Shown in pieces: positions 1 through 11,903 of a DNA stretch of 64,000 bases. Below the pieces are notes generated by a model, which saw nothing but the letters and a program-made list of their open reading frames with translations, was not told where the DNA came from and did not search any database. Position numbers and translations under genes: made by a program. Origin of the DNA: Neocallimastix lanati (nom. inval.) (Eukaryota; Neocallimastigomycota; Neocallimastigomycetes; Neocallimastigales; Neocallimastigaceae). The stretch spans positions 709,986 to 773,985 of the forward strand of contig JACVTC010000089.1 of NCBI GenBank assembly GCA_016946835.1, written 5' to 3'. Position 1 is the first letter of the stretch. Each line of letters starts with the position of its first letter.

Positions 1-1152
1 AAAAAACTGATGAAATAATAGTTTAGGAAATGTTTCCTATCTTATATATTTTAAATATTAAGAAAAGAAGATTGTCTAATTTGTTTATTATAGGAAATAA
101 ATTAAGTGCTAAATAAATATATATATATAAAACTAAAAGATATAAAAATAATTTTTTCTACATAACTAGTATTATTATTAATAATTCATGATTTAAACTT
201 CATTTACTATTTTCCATAAATAAAAACTATTTTTCATTTACTACATATTATAAAATTCTTCTATACATTTATTATTTCTAGTATATATATTTTTAATATG
301 ATTTTAAAATATAAATATTAATTAAAAAATGATTCTATACTTAAAGTTAACAACCTATATAACATAGACTATATATATATATTATATTTTCAAAAAAATT
401 TTTTTAATTTTCATATAATTTTAAAGGAAAACATTTGAATAAAAGTTCTAATTTTTTTTTTTTTTTTTTTTAATTATATTATACTTTAATAATATATATA
501 TATATTTTCAAATACATTATATTTTAATAATAATTTTTTTTTTTTTTTTTAAAAAAAAAAATAAATAAATAAATAAAATAAAATAAAATAAAAAAAAAAT
601 TTAAATAATATATATATTATATATATTTATATTTTATATTTATTTTAAAATAATAATCTAATTTTTTTTTTTATTAAAAAAAAATTAAACTAATATACGG
701 TATTGTGAAAATAGTTCTAAAATATTTTCACCTATTATATTTATTATATTTATTTTTATTTTATTAAAAAAAAAAAAAATTATTACTTCAGTTTTTTAAA
801 AAAAAAATATATATATATATATATTATATAAATTTACTATAATTATTTTATATATAAATATAAAATTTTATCTTTTTTTTTTTTTTTTTTTTAATATATA
901 TATATATTTATTATATATTTATTAATAAATTTTTTATTAACAAAATTTAATATTAATTAAAAGTTTAAATATTACATTTGAAAAATTGATATAATATTTC
1001 ATTATTTTATATGCTATTATATATATATATATATTTATACAAATATAAATAGGATTATTTCATTCTTTTTTAATATTTTACAATAAAAAAATAAAAAAAG
1101 GAAACGTTTAATCATTGATAAATAAAATTAATTATAAATATATATATATGCA

Positions 1153-1187
<35 letters not shown>

Positions 1188-1208
1188 AATAATAAACAAA
1201 ATTAAAGT
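1..1208. other. AT-rich intergenic stretch
   Basis: Only A/T homopolymers, (TA)n tracts and short tetranucleotide runs are visible. I see no coding pattern on either strand. The part nearest 1208 is downstream of the minus-strand cyclin gene and would hold its 3' UTR. Confidence 0.7.
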
Positions 1209-2249
1209 TTAGAGTGATGGAAAAACTGGTGGTTTGAAATTAAGATTTTTTTCTTGATATAATTGAATTATTTCACTAAAATCAATAAATGAATTCTCTT
1301 GATTAAAAAGAGTGGTATCAATATTATAATCATAATGAGCATAATTTTTTTCTAATGTTGAATAGGAATATAAAAATTCGTTTGGTATATTATAGGAGGT
1401 ATGTAGCATTTTGTTTTGTAGTAGTATTTGATCTTCTGAAAAATTACAGTTATTACTGTTATAATTTTCCATCGAATAGAATGAATTATATGTGAGAGGA
1501 TACTGACTTGAATCATTTTCTTCACAATATAATTGATAATTTTTAGAAAGTGGAGAAATGGGACTACGGTAGAGGGAAATGGTTGAATACGGAGAATAAT
1601 AATTTTCAATAGAAAAAGCTCTTGTGGGTATTGATAGTAAATATGGATTATTTTGGTAGGTAATTGAATTAATATTCCTTGACTTTTCTTTATTAAATGT
1701 AACGGGTATATTATAAACTGGAAAAGTGTCTGTAACGACGTCTCGTGTTGAATAAGGTGATGGAAGATTATAACTATTATTGCAGGTATAATTATTCAAG
1801 GGAATAAATTGATATTCATTAGTGCTATTGGTGTCATTAGTATTATTGTTGTCATTATTGTTACTGTTTATATCTTGGTTATTCATAAAAGATTGTGAAG
1901 GCACAGTTATACAACTTTGTAAGGAACATTTCTTACTTGCACAGGAATCTCTACTGGATTCTAATAGTAATTTATAATTAGTTATCCATTCTTTCCATTC
2001 CTGCCATTCTGTATCAGAAAAGTAAAGTTTATAATCGATAGTCATTAGAAATTCCCTTTCTAACTCAGAAATACTACTGATGCTTCTTTTAGTTAATTTT
2101 TGCCATGCAGCATTACTATAGGGATTATCATCCAAATATTTAGAAGCACAAATCATAGCAGCAAGAATTAAATCTTTTTGGGTATTAATCATTTTTTGTT
2201 TTGGACGAGAAGGGTCATGAATTAAATTATTATTATTATTATTATTATA

Positions 2250-2285
<36 letters not shown>

Positions 2286-3209
2286 GTTATTGTTATTGTT
2301 ATTGTTATTGTTATTATTATTATTGTTATTGTTATTGTTGTTATTATTATTATTTAATTTTTTATTATCATCTTTTTTTAAAGATGAATTAGATTGCTGT
2401 TTTTGAATTTTTAATAATAAATTTTTACTAAAATCTATTTTAGTATCAATTTTTAAATTATTTAATTTTTTCTTGCATTTATGAAGATATAAAGACTTAT
2501 TTGTCTTATTTCCTGAAATATTAAGTTTCATTTGGGAAAATTTCTTACAAGCTGTTTTACATTTAAAATATTCTTGATTTCTAAGTATGTTATTATTTAC
2601 AGTCTTTTCTCCAACTTCTTTAATTCTTGCTTTAATACTTAAATACCTATGAACGAATAATAGTGAAACGTATACAAATATTTCGTCTAATATGGTGTAG
2701 GCAAGAATAATTGCTACAAAATGTTCTAATGATCTATTTTCATGGTTTTTAGAGTCTAAATCATTAGCTATTGCTTTATTTAATAAACTTCCATCTTTAT
2801 CGTAAAAATTATCATTTTCATCCTTTAATATATTAACATTAAATGTTCTTAAAAAGAAACATACTAAATTGGTATTTCTTATAATTTCTTTCATATCTTT
2901 CTTCTTATTATTAACAGTAGAACCAACAAAATTTTCAGTGACTAATTCTTTTTTCACATTTTGGTTATTTTCTGTTCCTGTTTTAGGTTTTGATTGGTAT
3001 AGAGATGATTCAAACACCGATTTTTTAGAATGGTAACAATTATTTATAGCTTTAATATTCATCATACTTTGTATCTCTTTTTTTTCAGAGGGGTATTTAG
3101 AGCATGAGAATATTTTTTTCTTTGATACTATTTGATTATTTAAATTTACATTGTTATCTGATGTAAATGGTGATACAAAAGGAGAACATATTAAAGAATT
3201 AGAAATCAT
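1209..3209 (-). CDS. PHO80/PCL-type cyclin with a split cyclin box
   Basis: A single uninterrupted ORF of 666 aa. Residues about 343-395 carry the second part of a cyclin box: an ILAAMICASKYLDDN helix, then a YSNAAW segment, then an ELEREFL helix and an EWQEW-type end, as in fungal PHO80/PCL cyclins. The first part, with FVAIILAYTILDE and VHRYLSIK, lies at about 164-193. Between the halves sit about 150 residues of Lys/Asn-rich sequence including a poly-Asn run at about 286-330, whereas family members have a short loop there. The C-terminal 270 residues are Asn/Ser/Tyr-rich with no recognised domain. Family members activate a cyclin-dependent kinase of the PHO85 class in nutrient or cell-cycle control. 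The first Met of the ORF is taken as start. An unrecognised intron covering the low-complexity part is possible, but the frame stays open throughout. Confidence 0.8.
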
Positions 3210-3235
3210 AATAAATTTTATTATTATTTAATATA

Positions 3236-3267
<32 letters not shown>

Positions 3268-3309
3268 GAAATAAATAAAAAGTATATTAAATTAATGTAA
3301 AAAAAAAAA

Positions 3310-3346
<37 letters not shown>

Positions 3347-3497
3347 AACAAAAAATAAAAAACAATTAGATACAATTATACTGGTGAAATTAAAAATATT
3401 TCAGTTGGTATCTCATATAAATTTTAATAATCCTGAAATGTAATATATTTAGAGGAACTTTTCAATTTTTTTAAAGAAAAATCGCTTCTATTTATTC

Positions 3498-3528
<31 letters not shown>

Positions 3529-4250
3529 AGATTATATTAAAATGAAAAATGAAATCATATTTTTAATTAAGTGTAGTACTGGTAAATTTAAACTTTTTTA
3601 TTAATTTTTTATTATTTTTATTAAATTATGAAAAAAGTTACAAAACCTTAAATTAATTTATAATTTAATTAGATTTAGATATTAAATGAAAAAAAAAAAA
3701 AAAAAAAATTACAAAACCTTAAATTAATTTATAATTTAATTAGATTTAGATATTACAAATATATATATAAAAACCAAAAAAAAAAAAAGAAAAAGAAAAA
3801 AAAACATTATATATTTATCATATAGTAAATAGATTAAAAATATATTAATAAATATTTTTAAATATGAATATTTTGTAAATAATAGAAATTAAAATAATAA
3901 AATTTAAATTGATAAATAAATAAATAAATAAATAAATAAAATAAGACCAAAGTAAAAAAAAAAAAAAAAAAAAAAAATGAAAAGGAAAATCAGTTTATCC
4001 CTTTCATTTTTATTTTCATATATAAAATTTGTTATAATCTTATTTTTTATAATTGTTATTTTCAATATTTATTATAAATAAGAATTATTCATAAAATTTT
4101 AGTATTGCATTTCGGAACATGGCTTTATATGACATATGGCGTATTTGAATAAATTGTTTATGTAAATATGGCTTAAATTAGATTAAATAAATAAATATTT
4201 AATAATTTAATATTTTTGTTTAAACTATGATAAAATATTTAAATATGGAG
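3210..4250. other. AT-rich intergenic stretch with a 47-bp direct repeat
   Basis: No gene is visible. A 47-bp segment beginning TTACAAAACC occurs twice, at 3638-3684 and 3709-3755, separated by poly-A. Near 4105 there is a copy of the GCATTTCG word that marks MULE-type termini elsewhere in the window. Confidence 0.6.
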
Positions 4251-4251
4251 A

Positions 4252-4612
4252 TCGTAAAATTTCGCAATGGTGCATTTCGAAATGTGGCATATAAATAATT
4301 AAACCATACATTTTTAAGATATATACAATCATAAATATATATATAAATAATTATTGTAAATGAAATAATAATTTCAATTAAATATTATTAAATTACTATT
4401 TCCAAAGAAATAATAATATATTCTATTAAAAAAGAATTATAAAAAATTATTTTTATAATTGAATATTAATAAATTATATATATATAAAAAGAATATTTAT
4501 TATATATTAAATTATTATTTATTTAATTATTATTTATTTAATTATTAAAAAACAAGCCACATATAAAATATGTCACGTCACATTGCGAAATCCACGATTG
4601 CGAAACGCACTA
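4252..4612. mobile_element. Degenerate MITE with MULE-type terminal inverted repeats
   Basis: The left end (4260-4300) and the reverse complement of the right end (4553-4612) align over about 36-40 bp, sharing TTTCGCAAT, ATTTCG and AATGTG words. The interior is non-coding and AT-rich. The same GCATTTCG terminal word flanks the MULE transposase at 46 kb. I infer a non-autonomous derivative of that family. Ends are approximate because the repeats are decayed. Confidence 0.45.
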
Positions 4613-5190
4613 GATTATTTAAATATTAAATTTTTAAAATATATTTTAATATTTTTTGTTAAAATAATATTTAATAATATTTAATTTTAAAGATATAAAA
4701 AAAATATATCTATATTTTTTATTTATAATAATCTGTTCTTTTCCTTTATTTGCTTCACTTTTTTCAATTTTTTGTACTTTTTTATTATTTATTTTTTAAA
4801 TTTAATTTTTTTATATATATTTTTTATTTATTTATTTATTTATCTATTATTTATTTATTTCATTTTTTTTAATGGAAAAAAAAAATAAAGTGTTCATGAG
4901 AAAATTTTATGTTTAAAATTTTAAAAAAAAATAAAAATAAAAATAACCCCATTATATTTATTTCTTGTTTTAATTATTTATTTATTTATTTACTTATTAA
5001 TAATTATTTTAAAAAAAAAAAAATAAAAATGATTTAAATTATGAATTAAATTTTTATTTTTAAGTCACGCTCAGAAATGCAACACATTTAAATTTTATCA
5101 TTTCAGAAATATGGTTGAATTTAACCTTATTTTATTATACTATATTACAATCATTTCAATTTTTATTTTATAATAATAAATATATGTATA

Positions 5191-5221
<31 letters not shown>

Positions 5222-5763
5222 CATTTATATTCCATATATATATATACTTTATGGTTATTAAAATTAAAGGTTTTATTGTATAATTAAGACAGTTTTAAGC
5301 TTTTAATTATACCATATTTTTATTAAAATTAAATTTTCATACATTAAAACTTTAATATATTAAATTTTTTTTTTTTTTTTATAATTGTAATATCTGGATA
5401 TCTGATAATAATTAAAATATATATATATATAGAAATAGGGTTTTAATCAATGATTTAAAACTAAACTTATAATCATTCTTGAATATATAAATATATAACA
5501 ATATGAACAAACACCTTTTATATATTTCTCTTATATTTATTTATTAAATTATTTTTATAATAAATGGTTTTCATATTTAAAAAATAATAAACAAAGATAT
5601 TCATTTTTAATAATAATAGTAATTTCAAATTAATAATTCTGTTAAAGTTCATTTAAAAAAGAATAAAAACATACTAATAAAAATAAATAAAACTATAATA
5701 TACATATATATTTTTTTTAGAATTAAACCTTTTGATATATAATCTAAATCGATTTTATTTTTT
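4613..5763. other. AT-rich intergenic stretch
   Basis: No coding pattern. Another decayed GCATTTCG-like word (AGAAATGCAACAC) sits near 5072. Otherwise homopolymers and (TA)n. Confidence 0.6.
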
Positions 5764-5833
5764 ATATATTAATTTGATCAATTTAATTAAATAAATAATT
5801 GTATTTTTAATTAAATTGATCAAATTAATATAT
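5764..5833. repeat. 28-bp perfect inverted repeat, 14-bp loop
   Basis: Arms 5764-5791 and 5806-5833 are exact reverse complements and include TTTGATCAATTTAATT and its complement. Such an AT-rich palindrome could form a cruciform or be a decayed foldback element. No gene is adjacent. Confidence 0.8.
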
Positions 5834-6162
5834 TTTAAATATAATTAAAAGGATTATTGATTAAATTAATTGCCGTTAGGATAACATGAACCATTTAATA
5901 AAGTTTAATATTAATTATAACAATTAAGAGTATATTTTATATAAAAGTATTAAAATGAATATATGTATAATTTATATATTGTATAGCTATAATATATTAT
6001 AGCTAGACCGTATAAATATATAATTAAGTGTGCTAATGCGATATAAATATAGTTTAATTGTTTATTAGTATGTATAATACCATGCAATAGTATATATATA
6101 AGATATTCATCATTAATATTATTAATGATTAATTTATAAAATAAAATAAAAAAAAAAAAAAA

Positions 6163-6719
6163 AAGATTAAGAATCTCAGTGACTCAAAATTGATTGGCAA
6201 AATTTCACCTTTTAAATTTAACATTAAAGTTTTAACAAGACAATTTAAAATGGACGACTTTGATATTAAAAATAAAGAAAAAAAAAAAAAAAAAAAAAAA
6301 AGAAGCTACTTCAAGCTAAGATAAAGAAGAATATTAACTACTTTTTGTGCTAACTAACGCCAGTTGAAAAACAAAAAATTAATGAAAGAAAAGCAAGTAT
6401 TTTTTCAAACGCCATTGTTACCAAAACTCTTTTAAGAGGAATAGAAAACTATTCTATTAGGGTATCAGATATAGAAAATGTCCTAGATATTTGTTGTTTA
6501 GACGATTATATATATGAAGATATAATTAAAAAAAGGTCAAATTAATAAACATTCCAATAGATGATAGACCAAAATATAAAAGAGTTAGGAGTAGCACTCG
6601 TTTCGTATATAAAAGGCAATAAAATTATTCTTTATAATGATCTTTGTATTCCAGTATTTAAAAGAAATCTTCTCTCTACTGATTGTCTTAGTCAATTAGG
6701 GGTTAGAATATATTATTAA
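6163..6719 (+). pseudogene. Ty1/copia gag-protease relic
   Basis: Three open pieces in changing frames read like a copia polyprotein. One from about 6166 is Lys/Phe-rich and runs into poly-A. A second at 6357-6545 (IENYSIRVSDIENVLD and a YIYEDIIKK end) resembles the Gag helical region. A third from 6609 to the stop at 6717 (LYNDLCIPVFKRNLLSTD) matches the segment just after the copia protease, whose family consensus is LxNVLYVPxLxxNLLS. Frameshifts and stops separate the pieces, so this is dead. It is on the opposite strand from the two copia relics at 43-51 kb. Confidence 0.65.
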
Positions 6720-7240
6720 TAAATATAAATTTATATTAATAATAAACAATAAAACACATTATATAAAATAAATAATATTATTTTGTAATAACATAAACAA
6801 TTAAATATAAAAATAAGACAATATAAAAATAATTTATCATATATTAATCATGAACAATGAAATACATTTATATTTCTTTTATTTTCTTATTTGTTTATAA
6901 AAGTAATATATCTTATATTAATTAAAAATAAAAAATATTTTTGAAATATTATTAATATGTATTAATAATAATAATAATAATAATAATAAAAAGATAAATT
7001 AAAAAAAAATAAAAAGAAAAAAAAAAAAAAAAAAAAAAGAATATAAATTACAAATATTAATTATATTACTAATTATTTGATTTATTAATAAATCGAAAGT
7101 ATTATATTTTCAATTATATCTTGAATCATTAAAAAAAAAAAAAGTAATAAATAGTAATTAAATAATTGGAACATACATTTATAAAAATATAAATATAAAA
7201 ATATAAGAAACAAAATTAATACTATTAATTAAATATTAAT
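6720..7240. other. AT-rich intergenic stretch
   Basis: Homopolymers and (AAT)n at 6964-6988; no coding or structural signal that I can support. Confidence 0.6.
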
Positions 7241-7345
7241 GGGTTTAAAATCATAGCATTTTTGCACATATTTGATATAAAAACCATATTGTTGATATAT
7301 ATCTAAATTTGGAAGGCTTAATCAATAGTAATTTTTGTGCTTCCA
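7240..7345. repeat. Single degenerate copy of the hairpin-cluster repeat words
   Basis: The stretch contains ATAAAAACCATATTGTTGAT, TTTGGAAGGC and GTGCTTCCAA. The same words, in both orientations, dominate the hairpin cluster at 16.9-18.5 kb. TTGGAAG and CTTCCAA form a small hairpin here. I infer a solo relative of that repeat. Confidence 0.55.
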
Positions 7346-7658
7346 ATTATTATCTTTTTATATAAAATTATAAATCAAAATCCTATAGATAACTCTATGC
7401 TAAATGTTTTTCAAGTAGTAACAACTGGAACTATTAGTATTTTATTATTAACTATTATTTCAATTGATATTATAAAAAAACAAATTATTAATTGTTACTT
7501 ATTAGATATAAGTTATAGACAGTTATAAGATGTTTTCAATTTTGAAATTATATATATTTTTTTTATTTAATTCTATTATTTTTTTTTTCTGATATATTAC
7601 ATGATAAAGTCATTCTTTGTTAAAAACTAAATAAAAATATTAAATAATTATCTTGTAC

Positions 7659-7690
<32 letters not shown>

Positions 7691-8603
7691 CAACTTATCA
7701 TTAACAATAAGATAATGTTTTCAAACTAAAATATATATATATATATATATAGATATATAAATCAATTTCTCATAATAATTATCATTATAATTATTATTAA
7801 TAGAATTAGTATAATATAATTTGTGATTCTTTTATATAATGTTGAATAAAATTATTAAATCTTAATTATTAATATCATTTTCTTTCCAATATTATATAAT
7901 AATTTATTTCTATTGTTTAAGTTTTGTTTATTGTTTGCTTGTAAATTATATTATTTTTTAATTCTTAATATCATTTTTAAATTATATTAAAATATATATT
8001 TACCAAAAAAAAAAATATTAAAGTAAATAATCTTTTTTCATTGTTTTTCAAATAATAAGTGTTTATATACATCATTTCTTGTTCAAATATTATATTATTA
8101 GGTTTATGGTTAAGTTTTAATAATAAATTTTACTAATATTTTAAAATTTATAAATATATTTAAATATTAAATATTATATATTACAGATTAAATACCAATG
8201 TTAAAATATGTTCTTGGTTCAATCCCTCCCTATGACTATTTCCGGTTTTCCTCACAAGAGATTTTTATGAAATATGGCATTTAGAGTTACAAGTATGTAT
8301 TTCCCCCATTTATATATTATTCTAAAATCTCCTAAGTAATATAGACAAGATACTATCCTAACTGTGGGTCTGAGAGGGTTGCACAAATACTGTCATATTC
8401 AATATATTTACGAGGAAATTCCTAGCATATGAATATATATCATGTGCTCATATAGATATATTCTTCTAAAGTAATGTAAATATATTCTACTAAATTATAG
8501 TCTTTCTGAATTATATGCAATTGAGCTAGTACTTAGGAGTGGGGTATTTAGCCAAGATGCATGTCTCCAATTTTTTTGAAAGCATGTGGAGTATTAAAAA
8601 AAT
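7346..8603. other. Intergenic, with a slightly GC-richer relic at 8190-8540
   Basis: Mostly AT-rich. From about 8190 to 8540 the GC content rises. GGTTCAATCCC near 8218 matches the RNA polymerase III B-box consensus, but no good A box precedes it, so a decayed tRNA-derived element is possible but not shown. A short open frame at 7337-7528 has one hydrophobic stretch and no recognisable family. Confidence 0.35.
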
Positions 8604-8768
8604 GTTGCATTTCGCCAAGTTGAGTATTGATATAAATGAATGAATGAATAAATAAATAAAAATAAATATTAATATTGAATAAAATCAAGTTTAAAAAAAT
8701 TATTTTGAATTTTTATTTATTTATTTATTTATTCATTTATATCAATAACCCACTTGTCGAAATGCAAC
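8604..8768. mobile_element. 165-bp MITE with about 58-bp MULE-type TIRs
   Basis: The sequence from 8604 (GTTGCATTTCGCCAAGTTG onward) and the reverse complement of the segment ending at 8768 agree over about 58 bp with few mismatches: GTTGCATTTCG, then ATTGATATAAATGAAT and a run of AAAT units. The centre is only about 45 bp. A MULE-like outer word with almost nothing between the ends is typical of a non-autonomous element. The GC-richer repeat at 8785 follows directly. Confidence 0.7.
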
Positions 8769-8784
8769 TCTTCACTAGTACGTA

Positions 8785-9040
8785 TCTCATTGGGTTAGGT
8801 TATACTGACCTCTCTTCAAAGAGAAGGGAAGTTAGGAACTGGAAAAGCTCTCCGAGAAAAAGCGTACTAGAAAATTCTCAACAATAATATGCATGTCAAA
8901 GCGCAAATTTTGAATACTCAGTAAGGCCATCCAGGAGGGACAATATCCGCCTATGCAAAAAAATACAGAAATATTTTAATTATCTCAATATTCCCATGCT
9001 TTGAGGGCGTATTGAAAATAAGGGTAGTACAAAACGGAAA
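8785..9040 (+). repeat. GC-richer dispersed repeat, copy A
   Basis: About 255 bp, much less AT-rich than its surroundings, beginning TCTCATTGGGTTAGGTTATA. A second copy lies at 19197-19408 in the same orientation. The copies share long blocks (AAGTTAGGAACTGG, ATTCTCA(A/G)CAATAATATG, ACTCAGTAAGGCC) with small indels, so there is no conserved reading frame. Both contain a C-rich word followed about 55-80 nt later by its near complement (CCATCC and GGGTAG here). It could be a SINE, a transposon end or a structured RNA gene; I cannot identify it. Confidence 0.6.
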
Positions 9041-9181
9041 TAAAAATATATATATTTTATATATATAAGGAATCACAATATTAATAATTTTATACAATTT
9101 ATTAATCACCATACTAACAAATAAGAATATTATAATATATATATATTTAAATCACTAATATCATAAATAATCTTTTTTATA

Positions 9182-9212
<31 letters not shown>

Positions 9213-9622
9213 GATTAATTTTTAATATAAAAAAAGAATAATTTTTGTTATTAATGAATATAAAGTTAGATTCTAATTCAAATTATAATAATGTTAAGAT
9301 TAAATTTAAATTTGAAATAATATAAAAAATTTTTACATTGTTTATAGCAAAAAATAATAATATTAATGAATTTTTGTTTAATTATTGTTTTTTATAGATG
9401 AAATTTTGAAATTTTTTATTAAGTGATAGAAGAAAAAAAAAAAACTATTTGAAATAAATATTATATTAAGAATATTTATATATTTATATAATTATTTAAA
9501 ATAATATTAAATAATAACAATAATTAATGCTATTAAATAATTGTGAATGACCTTATTATTAATATTAAATATGAAATCACACTTCATCATAGAATTATGA
9601 AAATGATTAATTAAATTAATTC

Positions 9623-9665
<43 letters not shown>

Positions 9666-11903
9666 TTCAATTATATTAAATATTTTTAAAATAAATTAAA
9701 AAGTTTATTGACAAGTAAAAATGAATAAAAGAATTTTTAAAAAAAATAAATTAGAAAAGTTTATTGAAAAGTAAAAATGAATGAAGGTTAAACTAAGAAA
9801 CTTAGATAAAAAATAAATAATAATTATTAAGAGAAATTTTAATTAACAGTATTATTATTAAAATTTTTATTCATCTTATTAGAAAAATATCTTATAGGTT
9901 TATTGTTAATATAATTTGATTATTCATTTGATTACTTGATTTTAATCTTATTATTCTTATTATTCAGTAATTCGTTTTTTATTATATTAATTAATGATTA
10001 TAATTTATTGTAATTTTTTTTTCTTCCCTGTCTAAAAAAAAAAAAAAAAAAAAATTGTAGTTTTTTTAAATTTATTTTATTGGAGTAAATAGTATAATAA
10101 AAATTATTTATTGTTGTTAAAAGAAATTATTAACAATACAAATAAATATATTTATATTATATATTTATATACATAAAACTTAAAATATAAAAAAAAATAT
10201 TAAAATATTTTATATTAAATCCTCCTGTAAAAATATAAAATTAATATTTATTGAAGTTCTTTGATATATTTATTTCTTAAGATCAGGAACTTTTAAGGTA
10301 GCACAGAAATTGATAAATTTAATATTAAATAAAGTTAGTAACACGGAATACTCATTTAATATAAATATAAGATAATATAATAATAAATAAAGTTAAACAT
10401 TATTATAAAGTTAATTCAATATAATATTTGTATTAGAATAATAAATATTTTTTTTTTTAAATAAGAATATTTAAGTAGATGAATAAATAAATATTTAAAT
10501 AAATATATTAATAATAATTGAATGAATAAAAATTATTTATATATAATATTGTGATATTCCATTTTAAATTAATATTTAATATTTCTTTTTAATAAAAACG
10601 TCATATTTGTAAAAGTTAAAAATAATATGTTTTAATTAAAAAAGGTATTATATCATTATTTTAAATATATATTAAATATTATTTAAATATTAATTTTCTT
10701 TATATTTTTCTTTTTTTTTTTCTTTATTTTTATTCCCCGTTTTCTATTTTTTTTTTTTAAAAAAAAAAAAAATTAGATTAATGTTAATATAATAAAAAAT
10801 TATTTATAATATCAATTTTATTTAAAAAATTGAATCAAAATACTAATTTAAAAAAAATATATTTATATTTTTTTTATTAGTAGAAGCTCTCTCTCTCTCT
10901 CTCTTTTATTTATTTATTTAAAAACAATCATTCAATATAATATATAAATTGAATTGATATATAAAATTTTTCAAACAATTTATAAATTTATTTTAAATTA
11001 ATGCTGTTTAAAGTAATAATAATTTTAAATTCCAGTAAATATTATATTATTAACATCAAAAATTCAATTGAAATAGAAATTCAGATTACTATATAAAACT
11101 AGAAATAGAAATAATTAAAAAAAAAAAAAAAATTGGAATTGAAATCCAAATTATTATATAAAAATAATTCAAGAAATAATTAAAAAAAAAAAAAAATTGA
11201 AATTGAAAACCAAATTATTATATAAAAATAATTCAAATAATTGTTAATAAGTAAATAAATAAAATTAGAAAATAGAAATTAAAATTTAGAAATTAGAAAA
11301 TAAAAATTAAAATTAGAATTAGAAATTAAAAATTAGAAATTAAAAATTAAAATAAAAAATTGAACTTATAAAAAGAAATTAACAATAATAATTTTTGAAG
11401 AAAATATTGTATGCACTGAAAAATAATTCAGTTATACCAAATATTACGTGTATATATATTTTTTTATTAACAAAGGAAAACCAATTATTAAAAATATTCA
11501 TCCAAAATTTATATTGAAAAAATATTTAAGTATATTTATACTATGTAAAAATAGGATAAAAAAATTATTATTATTTCTTTTTTGTAAAACAAAAATAAAA
11601 ACATAAAGAAAATCATATGAATTTTTTTTTTTAAATAAATATTTTATAATTTGATATTATAATTTATTTTAATCTTTTTTTTTTTTCATCAGGTTTAAAA
11701 GAATTTCAAATATTGATTTTTTTTAAATTGTAATCAATATTTTAATAATTAATAAAAGAAAAATTATATTTTATTTTTACGTAATAAATATATAAATATA
11801 ATTTCCAATATAAAATAAAAAATTATTTCATTATTTCATTATTATTTATACTTTATTATTACTATTAAAATATATTGTAATCAATTGGAACATACATAAA
11901 ATA
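9041..11903. other. Long AT-rich intergenic region
   Basis: No gene detected over about 2.9 kb. Visible items are homopolymers (poly-T near 9626), a very short LINE tail at 10021-10053 (listed separately), a (CT)n tract at 10888-10903 and an imperfect tandem duplication of about 70 bp at 11115-11235, each unit having poly-A followed by CAAATTATTATATAAAAATA. The last few hundred bases presumably carry the GPCR promoter, but no defined element can be supported. Confidence 0.6.
10021..10053 (+). mobile_element. Ultra-short 5'-truncated LINE tail with target-site duplication
   Basis: Only about 12 nt of element (CTTCCCTGTCT) precede about 20 A residues. ATTGTAATTTTTTT at 10007-10020 is repeated as ATTGTAGTTTTTTT at 10054-10067, a 14-bp duplication with one mismatch. 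The same tail word is seen at 30.97, 32.54 and 32.76 kb, indicating target-primed reverse transcription that stopped almost at once. Confidence 0.6.

Noticed and set aside
7337-7528. 63-aa open frame with one hydrophobic segment
   Set aside because: No family recognised, begins at a non-ATG codon in AT-rich DNA, and no flanking exon could be found.
8675-8887. 70-aa ORF across the MITE and dispersed repeat A
   Set aside because: Copy B of the repeat does not keep this frame, so it is not coding as a unit.
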